64,000 bases of DNA, taken from assembly GCF_003605475.1 (NCBI RefSeq), contig NZ_RAHX01000001.1, forward strand, positions 1,364,001 through 1,428,000. Reading direction: 5' to 3'. Of this stretch, positions 1-9,489 are shown in pieces. The position numbers and the translations under genes were made by a program. This DNA is from Aurantiacibacter aquimixticola. GTDB lineage: Bacteria; Pseudomonadota; Alphaproteobacteria; Sphingomonadales; Sphingomonadaceae. Position 1 is the stretch's first letter. Each line of letters opens with the position of its first letter. The notes beneath the pieces are model-generated. The model ran no database searches, was not told the DNA's origin, and saw nothing but the letters and a program-made list of their open reading frames with translations.

Positions 1-963
1 AATACGGTGAAGGTTCGCCAGAACCTCGCTTACGCTTACGCCGTTGCCGGTCGCTGGCGCGAAGCGCGCATGATGGCTTCGCAGGATATTCCTGCACACG
101 AAGTCGGCACCCGCATGACGGAGTGGGCACAGATGGCTTCGGCCGACGCCTACCAGGCTCGCATCGCCAATCTGCTCGGCGTTCCCGCGGGCATTCGCGA
201 TGGCGGCCAGCCGACGCATCTTGCGCTCGCCAATACCGTGCCGACGCAGCTGGCCGAGGCGCCCACCGCAGCCGCACCTGCTCCGATGGCGATGGCCGCT
301 CCTGCAGAGCGGATCAGCCTGCCGGTGAGCGGTGGTGAGCTGCCTTCCGTTGGCGCGCCCGATAGCCGCTATGAAACGGTGGCCCAGCCCGCTGCGCGCC
401 GGAGCCAGCCGGAAAGCTTCGCCAATGCGTTCGCCGACACGGCTCCCGTTGCCGAAGTCGAGCGGAGCGATGAATTCGTAACCCGCCCCGTGGTCCAGCC
501 CGCTTCTCGCGAGCTAGCCGTTGCCGCGAGCGCGCCTGCACCGCGAGCCACCGCGCCTGCCGCAACCGCGCCGCGCACCAGCGCCATCACCGCCGCGCGT
601 GATATCACGCAGCCGGCCCTCGTGCGGAGCAAGCGCGCAAGCGCCCCGGTCACCGATATCGCCAGCGATCCGACGCATCTCGTTCAGCTCGGCAGCTTTT
701 CCAGCCAAGCGAGCGCCGAGCGTGCCTGGGGCATCTATGTCGAGCGCTACCCTGAGCTGGCCGACCGCCAGATGGTCATCACACAGGCCGTGGTGCGTGG
801 CCGCAATTACTGGCGCGTTTCCGCTGGCGGCTTCGACAATGCGAGCAGCGATGCCATGTGCGACCGCGTCGATGCGGCGAGTGGCGATGGCTGCATCAGC
901 TGGGCCGCCAGCAGCCCGCTGCCCGGCGCTGTCGATACGGGCGTTCGCCTCGCGCGCCGCTAA
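1..963 (+). CDS. SPOR-domain protein with TPR-like segment (5' end outside window)
   Basis: The reading frame is open from base 1, so the gene starts upstream; the GTG at base 7 is probably not the true start. The first visible residues (RQNLAYAYAVAGRWREAR) read like a tetratricopeptide repeat. A long Ala/Pro-rich, low-complexity linker follows (about residues 75-215). The C-terminal 80 residues form a SPOR-type domain, beginning HLVQLGSFSSQASAERAW and containing YWRVSAGGF. SPOR domains bind denuded septal peptidoglycan, so an envelope or cell-division role is likely. The frame ends in TAA just before a strong terminator. The domain call is good; the overall protein identity is not resolved because the N-terminus is missing. 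Confidence 0.8.
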   Translation, partial: NTVKVRQNLAYAYAVAGRWREARMMASQDIPAHEVGTRMTEWAQMASADAYQARIANLLGVPAGIRDGGQPTHLALANTVPTQLAEAPTAAAPAPMAMAAPAERISLPVSGGELPSVGAPDSRYETVAQPAARRSQPESFANAFADTAPVAEVERSDEFVTRPVVQPASRELAVAASAPAPRATAPAATAPRTSAITAARDITQPALVRSKRASAPVTDIASDPTHLVQLGSFSSQASAERAWGIYVERYPELADRQMVITQAVVRGRNYWRVSAGGFDNASSDAMCDRVDAASGDGCISWAASSPLPGAVDTGVRLARR

Positions 964-996
964 TTATCTTCCCCTTCTCCTGGCGAGAAGAACCCG

Positions 997-1035
997 AAAG
1001 CCCCTCCCCGTCCACCGGGAGGGGCTTTCTTTTTT
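997..1035 (+). terminator. Rho-independent terminator after the SPOR gene
   Basis: A 12-bp perfect inverted repeat (AAAGCCCCTCCC at 997-1008, GGGAGGGGCTTT at 1017-1028) with an 8-nt loop is followed on the + strand by C and a six-T run. It sits 34 bp after the SPOR-gene stop and just before the 3' end of the convergent SDR gene, so it probably also insulates that transcript. Confidence 0.9.
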
Positions 1036-1038
1036 GGC

Positions 1039-1797
1039 CTAGAGCCGGAAGCCGCCGTCGCTCACCAGCGTCGTGCCAGTGATGCCGGCAGACGTATCTG
1101 AGAGCAGGAAGAGGATTTGCCCGGCTATCTCCTCGGCAGTCGCAAAGCGGCCTAGCGGCGTCGCCTGCGCAGCCATCGTCGCGAGCGCCCCGGCGCGGTC
1201 GCCCTGGTGCTTGGCCACGAGCTCCTCGAAGAACGGGACGCCGTCCCAGATCGCAGTATCGACGCCGCCGGGCGCGATCGCGTTGACGCGCACGCCCTTT
1301 CGCGCAGCTTCCTTGGCGGCAACCTTGGCCAGCTGGATCACCGCCGCCTTGGAGGAGGCATAAGCAGCAATGCCCTGCTCCGCCTTGACGCCGGTGACCG
1401 AGGCGGTGAGCACGATGGACGCGCCTTCCGATGCCTGCCGCATCGCGGTTCTCAGCGACAGGAATGCCCCGTCGTAATTGACCGAGGTGACGCGCTTCCA
1501 GTTCTCGAATGTCGATTTGACGATCGGCGCGTTCTCTCCGGCGATCCCGGCATTCAGCACCGCGCCATCGAAGGTGTCGCCAGCCGCCTCGATCGTGTCC
1601 CACAGGCCTTCGTCGGCGACATCCCCTGCATGCCGCACGGTCTCGCAATCGAGTTCCAGCCCATCCAGAGCGTCGCCATTGCGGTCGACCAGCACCAGCT
1701 TTGCCGCGCCCGCTCTCGCAAGCGCAAGCGCGCAGGCAGCCCCGATGCCGGAGGCTGCGCCGGTAACCAGCACCGTCTTTCCAGTCATGTCAGTCAT
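1039..1797 (-). CDS. SDR-family oxidoreductase
   Basis: This is a 252-residue classical short-chain dehydrogenase/reductase. The cofactor motif TGAASGIG lies near residues 13-20, an NAG motif near residue 88, and the catalytic YxxxK as YASSKAA near residues 146-152. The C-terminus (LLSDTSAGITGTTLVSDGGF) is typical of NAD(P)-dependent SDRs acting on hydroxy or keto groups. The chosen ATG overlaps the end of the upstream dihydroorotase-like gene by 8 bp and has a GGGAGG element 11 nt upstream; a second ATG three codons in is possible. It is the last gene of a pyrB-led operon, but nothing ties it to pyrimidine synthesis. Substrate unknown. Confidence 0.88.
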   Translation of the reverse strand: MTDMTGKTVLVTGAASGIGAACALALARAGAAKLVLVDRNGDALDGLELDCETVRHAGDVADEGLWDTIEAAGDTFDGAVLNAGIAGENAPIVKSTFENWKRVTSVNYDGAFLSLRTAMRQASEGASIVLTASVTGVKAEQGIAAYASSKAAVIQLAKVAAKEAARKGVRVNAIAPGGVDTAIWDGVPFFEELVAKHQGDRAGALATMAAQATPLGRFATAEEIAGQILFLLSDTSAGITGTTLVSDGGFRL

Positions 1798-3016
1798 CGA
1801 TCCGCATTCCTCCCTTGAACAGCGCGGTGACGCGGCCCTGCACGGGCTGCCGGTCGAACGGGGTATTACCCGCCTGCGCTTCCATCTTCTTCGAATCCAC
1901 CACCCAGGGCGCTTCAGGATCGACGATAGCGATGTCCGCCTCCTTGCCGACGGCCAGCTCCCCCGCCTCCACGCCCAGAAGCCGGGCTGGATTTCGCGCG
2001 ATCAGATCGAAGGCGCGCGGCAAGTCGATCACGCCATCGCGCACCAGCGTCAGCGTCATCGCCAGCAGCGTCTCGGCTCCGGCCACGCCGGGTGCCGCGT
2101 CGGCGAAGGGAAGGTTCTTGTCTTCCGGTCCGCGCGGATCGTGGCCGCTCGAGATTACATCGATCGTATTGTCGCCGATGGCCTCGATCACGGCCTGCCG
2201 GTCATCCTCCTCGCGCAATGGCGGGGACAGCCGGAAGAAGGTGCGGTAATCGGCCAGTGCGAGGTCTGAGAACATGAAATGCGCCGGCGTCACGCCCGCG
2301 GTGATCGCCACGCCGCGCGCTTTTGCCTGGCGCACGAGATCGAGCCCAGCGCGGGTCGTGACCTGGCGGACATGGATACGCGCGCCGCTCGCCTCTGCCA
2401 GTGCAATATCGCGGGCCAGAGCCAGCGTTTCCGCAGCCTTGGGCGCACTGGGAAGCCCGAGCCTCGTGGCCATCTCCCCAGCGGTCGCCGCCGCATTGCC
2501 GACCAGCGTGGCATCTTCGGCATGGGTCACGACCACAAGGTCGAGCATCGCGGCATATTGCAGCAGTCGCAACATCACACCGCTATCGCCGATCCATTTT
2601 CTACCCGTCGCCACCGCCTTGGCACCGGCATCCTGCATCAGCGCGATTTCCGCCAATTGCTCGCCCGCCAGCCCAACGGTCGCCGCAGCGAGTGGATGCA
2701 CCCAGAGATCGGGCTTGCCACTCTGCGCTGCAAATCTCACCCGCGCTGGATGATCGAGCGGTGGAGACTGGTCCGGCATCAGCGCAGCGCGCGTGATCCC
2801 GCCGAAATGGAAGGCGGGTTTGTCGATAGCGAACACGCCCAGATCGACGATGCCCGGGACAACGAGCTTTCCGGCCGCGTCCAGCACGTCGTCGGCGTTT
2901 CTCTGGCCCTTGCTGTCCGATATCCGTCCGTCATCGGCGTGCAGCGACTGCTCGAAAACGCCGTCGGGCCGAACGATCCGGCCATTGCGGATGGAAAGCG
3001 CGCGCGCCTGTCTCAC
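1790..3016 (-). CDS. Dihydroorotase-like protein, probably non-catalytic PyrX type
   Basis: The 408-residue product has the amidohydrolase-type dihydroorotase fold and starts with GTG overlapping the pyrB stop (GTGA), so the two are translationally coupled. The usual metal-binding DxHxH strand after GIVD is replaced by [13 protein letters not shown], with no HxH. The late TDHAPH-type motif with its catalytic Asp reads [12 protein letters not shown]. In Pseudomonas-type systems an inactive dihydroorotase homologue (often named pyrC' or pyrX) is coupled to pyrB and is needed as a structural subunit of aspartate transcarbamoylase. The same role is inferred here, so a catalytic dihydroorotase should lie elsewhere in the genome. 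The frame extends upstream to 3445, but that part is only the shadow of pyrB. Confidence 0.85.
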   Translation of the reverse strand: MRQARALSIRNGRIVRPDGVFEQSLHADDGRISDSKGQRNADDVLDAAGKLVVPGIVDLGVFAIDKPAFHFGGITRAALMPDQSPPLDHPARVRFAAQSGKPDLWVHPLAAATVGLAGEQLAEIALMQDAGAKAVATGRKWIGDSGVMLRLLQYAAMLDLVVVTHAEDATLVGNAAATAGEMATRLGLPSAPKAAETLALARDIALAEASGARIHVRQVTTRAGLDLVRQAKARGVAITAGVTPAHFMFSDLALADYRTFFRLSPPLREEDDRQAVIEAIGDNTIDVISSGHDPRGPEDKNLPFADAAPGVAGAETLLAMTLTLVRDGVIDLPRAFDLIARNPARLLGVEAGELAVGKEADIAIVDPEAPWVVDSKKMEAQAGNTPFDRQPVQGRVTALFKGGMRIDD

Positions 3017-4044
3017 ACCCACTCCCCCTCGCCCCAGCCGGAGATCCCGCGAGCCTTGCGTGTCAGAATGTCGAGGCAGGCCATGCGAATGGCGACGCCC
3101 ATCTCCACTTGCTGCGTGATGATCGAACGGCCTTTCAGATCTGCGATGTCGCTGTCGATTTCGACCCCACGGTTCATCGGCCCGGGATGCATGACGATGG
3201 CGTCGTCCCCGGCGAGCGCCAGCCGTTCTTTCGTCATTCCGTACAGGTGCCGGTATTCGCGTGGGCTGGGAATGAACTGCCCGTCCATCCGCTCGTTCTG
3301 CAGGCGCAGCATCATCACGACGTCGGCCCCCGCGAGGGCATCGTCGAAGCGAGTGAATGTCTCGACCTCCATCCGCGCGATCCCGCTCGGCATCAGCGCT
3401 GGCGGCGCGCAGAGGCGCACCGAAGCCCCAAGCGCCTGGAGGCACAGGATGTTCGAGCGGGCAACCCGGCTGTGGAGGATGTCTCCGCAGATCGTCACTT
3501 TCAGCCCGGTGAAATCCTCGGCCTCCTGTCCCCGCGCGCGCAGCACGTGGCGCAACGCCAAAGCATCGAGCAGCGCCTGGGTCGGGTGTTCATGTTGTCC
3601 GTCACCGGCATTGAGAACCGGGCAATCCACCTTGCCCGCAATTAGACCCGTCGCCCCGCTCGACCCGTGGCGGATGACGATGGCGTCGGCCCGCATGGCG
3701 TTGAGCGTCATCGCCGTATCGATCAGCGTTTCACCCTTTTTCACCGACGATTGCGCGGCATGCATATTGACGACATCGGCGCCGAGGCGTTTGCCCGCGA
3801 TCTCGAAGCTGAGCAGCGTCCGCGTCGAATTTTCGAAGAAGGCATTGATGATCGTGAGGCCGGACAGGCTGTCCGAATGCTTTGCCGCCTGCCGGTTGAA
3901 AGCCACATATCGCTCGGCCTCGGCCAGCAGATAGAGGATTTCGTGGCGTTCCAGATCGCCGATGGCGATCAGGTCGCGATGCGGAAACGCCCGTCTCCCC
4001 GCCGGGAAGCGGGATGCGGAGGTATCGGAGGGCGGCGCTGTCAT
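3013..4044 (-). CDS. pyrB: Aspartate carbamoyltransferase catalytic subunit
   Basis: The enzyme catalyses carbamoyl phosphate plus aspartate to N-carbamoylaspartate, the committed step of pyrimidine synthesis. The carbamoyl-phosphate motif is seen as [13 protein letters not shown] (about residues 69-81), and [10 protein letters not shown] and the late HPGPMNRG motif are present. ATG at 4044 gives 343 residues, slightly longer than E. coli PyrB because of an N-terminal tail ([12 protein letters not shown]); a longer frame to 4113 has no better start. The gene is coupled by GTGA overlap to a dihydroorotase-like gene lacking metal ligands, the arrangement known for class A-type ATCase dodecamers. 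It is divergent from sppA. Confidence 0.95.
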   Translation of the reverse strand: MTAPPSDTSASRFPAGRRAFPHRDLIAIGDLERHEILYLLAEAERYVAFNRQAAKHSDSLSGLTIINAFFENSTRTLLSFEIAGKRLGADVVNMHAAQSSVKKGETLIDTAMTLNAMRADAIVIRHGSSGATGLIAGKVDCPVLNAGDGQHEHPTQALLDALALRHVLRARGQEAEDFTGLKVTICGDILHSRVARSNILCLQALGASVRLCAPPALMPSGIARMEVETFTRFDDALAGADVVMMLRLQNERMDGQFIPSPREYRHLYGMTKERLALAGDDAIVMHPGPMNRGVEIDSDIADLKGRSIITQQVEMGVAIRMACLDILTRKARGISGWGEGEWV

Positions 4045-4120
4045 TAAAGCCAAGCCGTTAGTCGAGAGCCGTGCGCACCTCAAGCGGTTAAAGCTGGCCC
4101 TGCCGCGCCGCACTGCCTAA

Positions 4121-6055
4121 ATGGCGAGCGAGACTGATTTCCAACGGGGATTTTCGATGGGTTTTGCGCGCAAGGTTTGGCGATTGCTGGTGGGCATCAA
4201 GGATGGGCTCGCGCTTCTTTTCCTGTTGCTTTTCTTCGCCCTCCTCTTCGCAGCGCTGAGCGCCCGGCCCAATCCCGGCGTGGTGCGCGATGGCGCGCTT
4301 CTGCTCGATATCGATGGCGTGGTCGTCGAGGAAGTGGCACCGATCGATCCTTTTGCCGCCCTGATTTCGCAAAGCGTCCCGGTGCGCGAATATGCGGCGC
4401 GAGACCTTATTCGTGCGATCGATGCAGCAGCTGGGGACGAGCGTATCGAGGCGCTGGCGCTCGATCTCACCAGTTTCCTTGGCGGCGGCGCCGTTCACAT
4501 GCAGGGGATCGCCGAAGCGCTCGACCGCTTTAGCGCAGCGGGCAAGCCGATCTACAGCTACGGCATTGCCTATAGTGACGATGCCATGCTGCTCGCGGCC
4601 CACGCGGACGAGGTTTGGGTGGATCCGCTGGGCGGCGTGGTCATCACCGGGCCGGGCGGCGAGAACCTGTATTACGCGAATGCGCTCGAACGCTTCAACG
4701 TGAACGCGAACGTCTATCGCGTCGGCACTTACAAGAGCGCGGTCGAACCGTGGACACAGAACGAAATGTCTCCCGCCGCGCGCGAAAACCTCACGCAACT
4801 TCTGGCAACGCTATGGGGTGAATGGCGCGCGGCCGTAACGGCGGCGCGGCCGGATGCGGATATCGACCTGGTCACCAGCGATGTCGATGCATGGCTCGAA
4901 GCGTCGAATGGCGACCTGGCGCAGGCATCCCTTGCGGCTGGCCTTGCCGATCGTATCGGTACGCGCGTCGAATGGGGGGAGCGCATTGCCCAGGAAGTCG
5001 GCGAGGACGACTGGAATGACGATCCCGGAACCTTCGCCGCGACCGAATTCGATCCCTGGCTCGCGGATGTCGAAGCGGACCTCGACATTGGCGGTGACGG
5101 AAAGGTCGGCGTCGTAACTATCGCCGGGACGATTACGGACGGGGAGGCCGGGCCGGGCTCTGCTGGCGCTGCCCGCATCGAAGCGTTGCTGGACGATGCC
5201 CTCGACGACGATCTGGACGCACTGGTGGTGCGCGTGGACTCGCCCGGCGGCAGCGTCACCGGCTCGGAGACCATTCGACGCGCAATCCTGCGGCATAAGG
5301 ACGCTGGGGTTCCGATCGCCGTATCCATGGGCAATTACGCCGCCAGCGGTGGGTATTGGGTGGCAACCCCGGCAGAGCGCATTTTCGCTGAGCCGCAGAC
5401 GCTCACCGGCTCCATTGGCGTTTTCCTCGTCGTTCCAAGCTTCGAGGACGCCTTGGCGGAATACGGGATCAATTCCGATGGCGTCCGAACGACCGGCTTG
5501 TCCGGTCAGCCGGACCTGTTCTCCGGCTTTACACCGGAAGCCGACGCCTTGCTGCAGAATACGGTGGAAAGCACCTATGGCCGGTTCCTCGCATTGGTCG
5601 CTTCTGCACGGGGCATCAGCCCCGAACGTGCCGACGAGCTTGGCCAGGGGCGCGTCTGGGATGGCGGCGCCGCGCGTCAGCTGGGCCTGGTGGATCAGTT
5701 CGGCGATCTGGATGCCGCGATTGCGTGGGCGGCCGCACGCGCAGAACTGGGCGAAGACTTCGACGTGCGCTATCTCGGCAAGGATGCCGACTCCTATAGT
5801 TCGCTCCTGTCACGCATGATGGCCGGTGGCGGCGCGGAACAGACGAGAAGCGCGGATGTCGCCGCTCTTCTTGCTCGGCGTGAAAACGAAAGGCTGGCGC
5901 GCATCGTCGACGATTTCGAGACATTGCTCGGCAGCGAGGGTGTGCAGGCCCGGTGCGTCGAATGTATGGCCGTTCCAGCGGCAGCGCCTGCGTCGTCTCG
6001 ACCTGAACCGTCACGCGGATTGCTCGCTTGGCTGGTTCAAGGGCTGCGCCGTTAA
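4121..6055 (+). CDS. sppA: Signal peptide peptidase SppA, 67K long form
   Basis: This S49-family membrane serine protease of 644 residues degrades cleaved signal peptides in the cytoplasmic membrane. A signal-anchor helix lies at about residues 28-46 (LALLFLLLFFALLFAALSA). Two tandem peptidase-like halves are present, as in the E. coli 618-residue enzyme. The catalytic Lys is K205 in GTYKSAVEP and the Ser is S409 in NYAASGGYW, matching E. coli K209/S409. ATG at 4121 is used; a second ATG at 4157 (MGFARKVW) would shorten the cytosolic tail by 12 residues and is also plausible. The gene is divergent from pyrB and monocistronic. Confidence 0.95.
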   Translation: MASETDFQRGFSMGFARKVWRLLVGIKDGLALLFLLLFFALLFAALSARPNPGVVRDGALLLDIDGVVVEEVAPIDPFAALISQSVPVREYAARDLIRAIDAAAGDERIEALALDLTSFLGGGAVHMQGIAEALDRFSAAGKPIYSYGIAYSDDAMLLAAHADEVWVDPLGGVVITGPGGENLYYANALERFNVNANVYRVGTYKSAVEPWTQNEMSPAARENLTQLLATLWGEWRAAVTAARPDADIDLVTSDVDAWLEASNGDLAQASLAAGLADRIGTRVEWGERIAQEVGEDDWNDDPGTFAATEFDPWLADVEADLDIGGDGKVGVVTIAGTITDGEAGPGSAGAARIEALLDDALDDDLDALVVRVDSPGGSVTGSETIRRAILRHKDAGVPIAVSMGNYAASGGYWVATPAERIFAEPQTLTGSIGVFLVVPSFEDALAEYGINSDGVRTTGLSGQPDLFSGFTPEADALLQNTVESTYGRFLALVASARGISPERADELGQGRVWDGGAARQLGLVDQFGDLDAAIAWAAARAELGEDFDVRYLGKDADSYSSLLSRMMAGGGAEQTRSADVAALLARRENERLARIVDDFETLLGSEGVQARCVECMAVPAAAPASSRPEPSRGLLAWLVQGLRR

Positions 6056-6148
6056 AGCATCTGACGAGGCTTCGTCTTGCCTTCATCGGGCGCGCATGGC
6101 AAAGGCGCGCCCCTGCCGTGAATCGACGACCGTAGCGATCTCTCGGGC

Positions 6149-6223
6149 GGGCGCGTAGCTCAGTGGTAGAGCACACCCTTCACACGGGTGGGGTCGCAAG
6201 TTCAATCCTTGCCGCGCCCACCA
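6149..6223 (+). tRNA. tRNA-Val (anticodon CAC)
   Basis: The cloverleaf can be drawn fully. The 7-bp acceptor stem pairs GGGCGCG (6149-6155) with CGCGCCC (6213-6219), followed by discriminator A and an encoded CCA. The D arm contains GCTCAGTGGTAGAGC. The anticodon stem CACCC/GGGTG encloses the loop TTCACAC with anticodon CAC. The T stem GCAAG/CTTGC encloses TTCAATC. The 3' half is duplicated at 37666-37713, so this gene is the integration target of the genomic island; it remains intact because the element supplies the 3' part. Confidence 0.96.
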
Positions 6224-6224
6224 T
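6177..6224 (+). repeat. attL: 48-bp direct repeat inside the tRNA 3' half
   Basis: The 48 bases from the anticodon stem through CCA plus one T are identical to 37666-37713. Outside the repeat the sequences diverge on the left and keep only patchy similarity (TTCAATG) on the right. This is the expected core left by a tyrosine-integrase element at a tRNA 3' end. Confidence 0.95.
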
Positions 6225-6259
6225 CTTTTCAATGACTTAGAAGAGATGGTTTGGATTTA

Positions 6260-6279
6260 CCTGTAAAAATCCTGTAAAA
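6260..6279 (+). repeat. Paired arm-type repeats near attL
   Basis: Two copies of CCTGTAAAA begin at 6260 and 6271, 11 bp apart. The same pair with the same spacing occurs near attR (37562 and 37573). Position and helical spacing suggest integrase or excisionase arm-binding sites. Confidence 0.7.
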
Positions 6280-6459
6280 CATAGGCGTTCGTGCGCGGAC
6301 TTTTGCGGCGGCTTTCGGAGCACCATGTCGAAGGCTGAGTTCGGGGAAACCGACCGGGGCCCAAGAGGCCTTTTGCGCGTTATAGGTTTGAAGGTAATCA
6401 GGACACCCCAAACTAAGCCAATAACGAGTTGCTAACCCTCAGCGTGCGAGACGCCGCGA

Positions 6460-7035
6460 ATGAAAGCTTCAGATGCCCATTCGCTCCTGCTCACATGCCA
6501 GAATCCTCAAAAAGCTTTGACCGAGTTCGGAGATGCTGTCGCCCGGGGCCGCATCCACGGGACCGCTACGGTGCTCCACTTGGAAACTGGCCATGCGGGC
6601 GAATTCGCTAAAATCAAACGCTATTGGCTGCGCATCGAAGAGCAGGCTCAGCAGGCCGCTGTGTGGACTTGGGGTAGAGCGGAACTGGCAAGCCAAGGCG
6701 AAAACCCCGCAATACGCTTAAGCGATATTGTGTTCGACGAGGGCGCCGTCGAGAGTTTTGTCGCCGAACGAAAACCGTCAAAGCCAGAGCGCGGAAAAAA
6801 GCGAAACCAAGATGATTGGACGCCGTTCTGGGTAGCGGCAATTCAGCTAGCCAAAGCTGGAAGATTGAATGCTGGATACTTCCCAACGAAAAAAGCTCTT
6901 CATGACCGTCTCCACGTGATGATGGGAGCGACGATGGACATCCAAACGATCAAACCGCTGTCTCGTGTAATCTACGAAGAAGTCTTGCAACCAAATGTTG
7001 TCGAGGTCGAGCAGGCGGTGGCCGAGACCGACTAA
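6460..7035 (+). CDS. Hypothetical island protein, 191 aa
   Basis: No family was recognised. The first gene inside attL is a soluble protein with no membrane segment or signal. It has a basic middle (SKPERGKKRNQDDW, about residues 105-120) and an acidic C-terminal tail (EEVLQPNVVEVEQAVAETD). Tryptophans cluster around residues 55-73. It is separated from the next genes by a 690-bp stretch and so is probably an independent unit. Its position beside the att site is where recombination directionality or regulatory genes are often found, but no helix-turn-helix could be identified, and that role is not claimed. Confidence 0.55.
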   Translation: MKASDAHSLLLTCQNPQKALTEFGDAVARGRIHGTATVLHLETGHAGEFAKIKRYWLRIEEQAQQAAVWTWGRAELASQGENPAIRLSDIVFDEGAVESFVAERKPSKPERGKKRNQDDWTPFWVAAIQLAKAGRLNAGYFPTKKALHDRLHVMMGATMDIQTIKPLSRVIYEEVLQPNVVEVEQAVAETD

Positions 7036-7725
7036 CCCTTTGAACGCCAATTGCGCACCATTTGCGCACCTTGCTCATCTTTTAGCATTCAGCACACCTC
7101 CCGAATCGGCGTCCTCGTGTTCGGGATTCAGGTGTTCGATATTCATACAGTTCTGCCTTTCGGTTCGTATCCGAACCGACGAGGCGAATGCCGAGCGTTT
7201 TTCACACTCTTTTCCATTCACCCTGCCGGTTCACCCGGCAGGTCATTCTGAAGTGTTCGAAATTTCATTCGGCCCGCAGCTGTCAGCGATAGGGTCCGCC
7301 CTCCCCAAGGTGTCGCCACACCGCCCCAGGCCATGACAGGCCGCACCACACAAGGAGGCTTCTGAAAGCCGACGTGCGAGCCTTTGGCGAGCTATACTCG
7401 TCGGACCTTCAGTCCGAACGAGCGCAGCAAAATGGTTCGCGCCATAGGTGCATACCATTTTGCGGTATTGCGCCTAAAAAATTGAGTGCGATTGTTTACC
7501 AATAAATGGTTCGTCAGCGATCTTGCCATTTGCCGCGAACGTTGTCGAAAAAACCGTTCGTAATTGTAAAGATGGCTTCGCGAACCCGCATCATGATGGG
7601 GTTCGCAGGCACTCCTTCTTCTCGATGCGGAAAGAACCATCGCTTTGGAAGGGGGCCCCTTTTCCTTCGCTACGAACAAAAATTGATGGGGCGTTTGGCA
7701 TACCCGCTAACCGCATCCTAAAACC
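7036..7725. other. 690-bp stretch without a convincing gene
   Basis: Short open frames exist on both strands, but none shows a credible start, composition or family resemblance. The only structure noticed is an 8-bp hairpin (CCTGCCGG at 7222-7229, CCGGCAGG at 7235-7242) without a T run. The sequence is noticeably less GC-rich from about 7430 to 7600. It probably holds the promoter of the operon beginning at 7726 and may include decayed sequence. Confidence 0.5.
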
Positions 7726-9489
7726 ATGGGTATGCTCGAAGATGACCCTCACTGCGCCTATCGCGAATTGCTCAACCGGACTGCGCTAGCGATCGTTCCT
7801 GACGCGACCGCTGAGGACGTCGAAATCAGCAAGCGATTGCGGCGGATCCGAACCCATCTCAAAGGCGGCGCCAGCTATGACAAGCTTTCGCAGGATCTGC
7901 AGTTTGCACGCAATCCGGCGCTTGTCTCAACTCATAAGAACAAGACGCGCAAGAGGCTGAGTAGAACCGTCGAACGGACAACGAAGGCAGCTGCAGAAGC
8001 AACTGCAGATGCTCTAGCAAAGAACCTAGTCGCCGATCAGGCGAGACTAGAATTGGAGCTGTTCGACAGCGCCGAACCGCTCGCCGAGGACGTCCCCCAG
8101 TCGCGAGAAAACCCAAGCGAGGATGGATACAACCTTCGCTATCTCAAGCGACTTATCGGAAAGTTTTCTGCTCATGATGTAAGCCGCTCCGCCGTTCAGT
8201 CCGCCCCATCTTATGCCCTTTCCATAGCCGCCGAACTCATTGGGTGGGCAACGCGCGATCGCGAGTTCGAGGATCCTCAGAACCCCATTCCGCATCTCCA
8301 TCAAGTCGGCGTTTTCGAATGTTGGCGTGACGAACTTTCCGATGAAGAAGCAGTATGGATCGACCGTGCGGCGGCGCTTGATCGCACGTGTGTCATGGAT
8401 GAAGTTCGCCGAGTCTTCGGCATCGATTTGCCTATCGATTATCCAATGTCGAGTGCTGCGCTTATGGGTATGGCACGACTCGCAGACGCGGATAATCCCA
8501 TGGCCAAAATCGACTGGGATCTGCATCGAACTGCGGGAGAAAAACTCGAATCCAACGAAGTAGCATTCGTGCAATCGAGCCTCGGCCTAGACGAAAGTAG
8601 GCGCGCCGTCGCGGAGGCGACGGTCTCGTTTCTCAAGCGCCGTATCGAGGACGAGACGATCCGAAATTTCGAGCTCTCGGTGCCATTCGGTCACATTCGC
8701 CTTATGATCGATGCACTCGACCCAGCGAGCAACGAGACGGACGACTGGGTGCCTCGCTTCTGTGAGAAAATCCAGACGCTGGCGGAGCAACTTGCCCCCG
8801 TAGTCAGAAGCGAGGAGGTCTTCTTCGCGCTGATGCATGCGGCGCACGAACACAGTTTCGCGAAGGTGAAATTCAACGAGATGGACGCCGTCAAGCGCGC
8901 TGGCGACAGGCACCGGCGCAACATGGAAGCGCTCGACGAGGCGCTGGCTTCCGGCTTGCAGTTCAAGTTCCGCAGCGATGGCATGGTAATTCTCGAGGAC
9001 CACCCTGACTTTCATCTTATTGCCCAGCAACCGATGACCCGCGAAACCTACATGAGCCCAGCCTCCACACCGTGCGAAGACGAAGCGGGAGTGGCATGCG
9101 GATCCGTCGAAGAGACACAAACAGAGCTTCCGCCAGAGGATGATAAAAACATTCAGGGCGCTGGAATTCCGTTTACCCGCACCGCTGAACGAGAAGCCTC
9201 GCATGATGAGGGCAGCACCGACCGATCGCCCCCTATCGCTCGAGAAGAGGGAGCCGGACCGCGGGTGCAGACCGAACTCAGAGATAGCCCGAGGGACGAA
9301 GTCTCGGAAGCCGGCGAGAGCGCCTCTGAGGGAAATGAAGCGACTTCGCGTGAGGTTGACGCCGCTTTTCTTTCGGACGCCAGGGCCGTCTCAACAGAGG
9401 TCACCATACTGCCTCCTATCCGCACACATGAGCGCAGACAAAGGCGTCAAGCGTCTCTGTTCGACGTCAACGACAAGGACGTTATATGA
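7726..9489 (+). CDS. Large protein of unknown function, first gene of a three-gene unit
   Basis: The product is a 587-residue soluble protein with no recognised domain. Residues 1-110 are helical and basic/polar, including a repetitive Thr/Ala stretch (TTKAAAEATADALAKN). The middle (about 130-440) is globular with several Trp/Cys residues. From about 445 to 560 it is a long acidic, Ser/Glu/Pro-rich and probably disordered linker, ending in a short basic tail (THERRQRRQASLFD). The stop overlaps the next start (ATGA), implying translational coupling. The next two proteins have lengths like TraL and TraM of IncP plasmids, so a mobilisation-related role is possible; a defence role is equally open. 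Confidence 0.65.
   Translation: MGMLEDDPHCAYRELLNRTALAIVPDATAEDVEISKRLRRIRTHLKGGASYDKLSQDLQFARNPALVSTHKNKTRKRLSRTVERTTKAAAEATADALAKNLVADQARLELELFDSAEPLAEDVPQSRENPSEDGYNLRYLKRLIGKFSAHDVSRSAVQSAPSYALSIAAELIGWATRDREFEDPQNPIPHLHQVGVFECWRDELSDEEAVWIDRAAALDRTCVMDEVRRVFGIDLPIDYPMSSAALMGMARLADADNPMAKIDWDLHRTAGEKLESNEVAFVQSSLGLDESRRAVAEATVSFLKRRIEDETIRNFELSVPFGHIRLMIDALDPASNETDDWVPRFCEKIQTLAEQLAPVVRSEEVFFALMHAAHEHSFAKVKFNEMDAVKRAGDRHRRNMEALDEALASGLQFKFRSDGMVILEDHPDFHLIAQQPMTRETYMSPASTPCEDEAGVACGSVEETQTELPPEDDKNIQGAGIPFTRTAEREASHDEGSTDRSPPIAREEGAGPRVQTELRDSPRDEVSEAGESASEGNEATSREVDAAFLSDARAVSTEVTILPPIRTHERRQRRQASLFDVNDKDVI

Noticed and set aside
896-1648. Arg-rich frame on the - strand
   Set aside because: It is a shadow of the SDR gene in another frame, as shown by its repetitive RR/GR composition.
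3017-3445. N-terminal extension of the dihydroorotase-like protein
   Set aside because: This stretch is the out-of-frame shadow of pyrB; the GTG overlapping the pyrB stop gives the family N-terminus.
7036-7725. Short open frames in the island gap (for example 7392-7679 on the - strand)
   Set aside because: Basic, low-complexity translations without start context or family resemblance; not called as genes.
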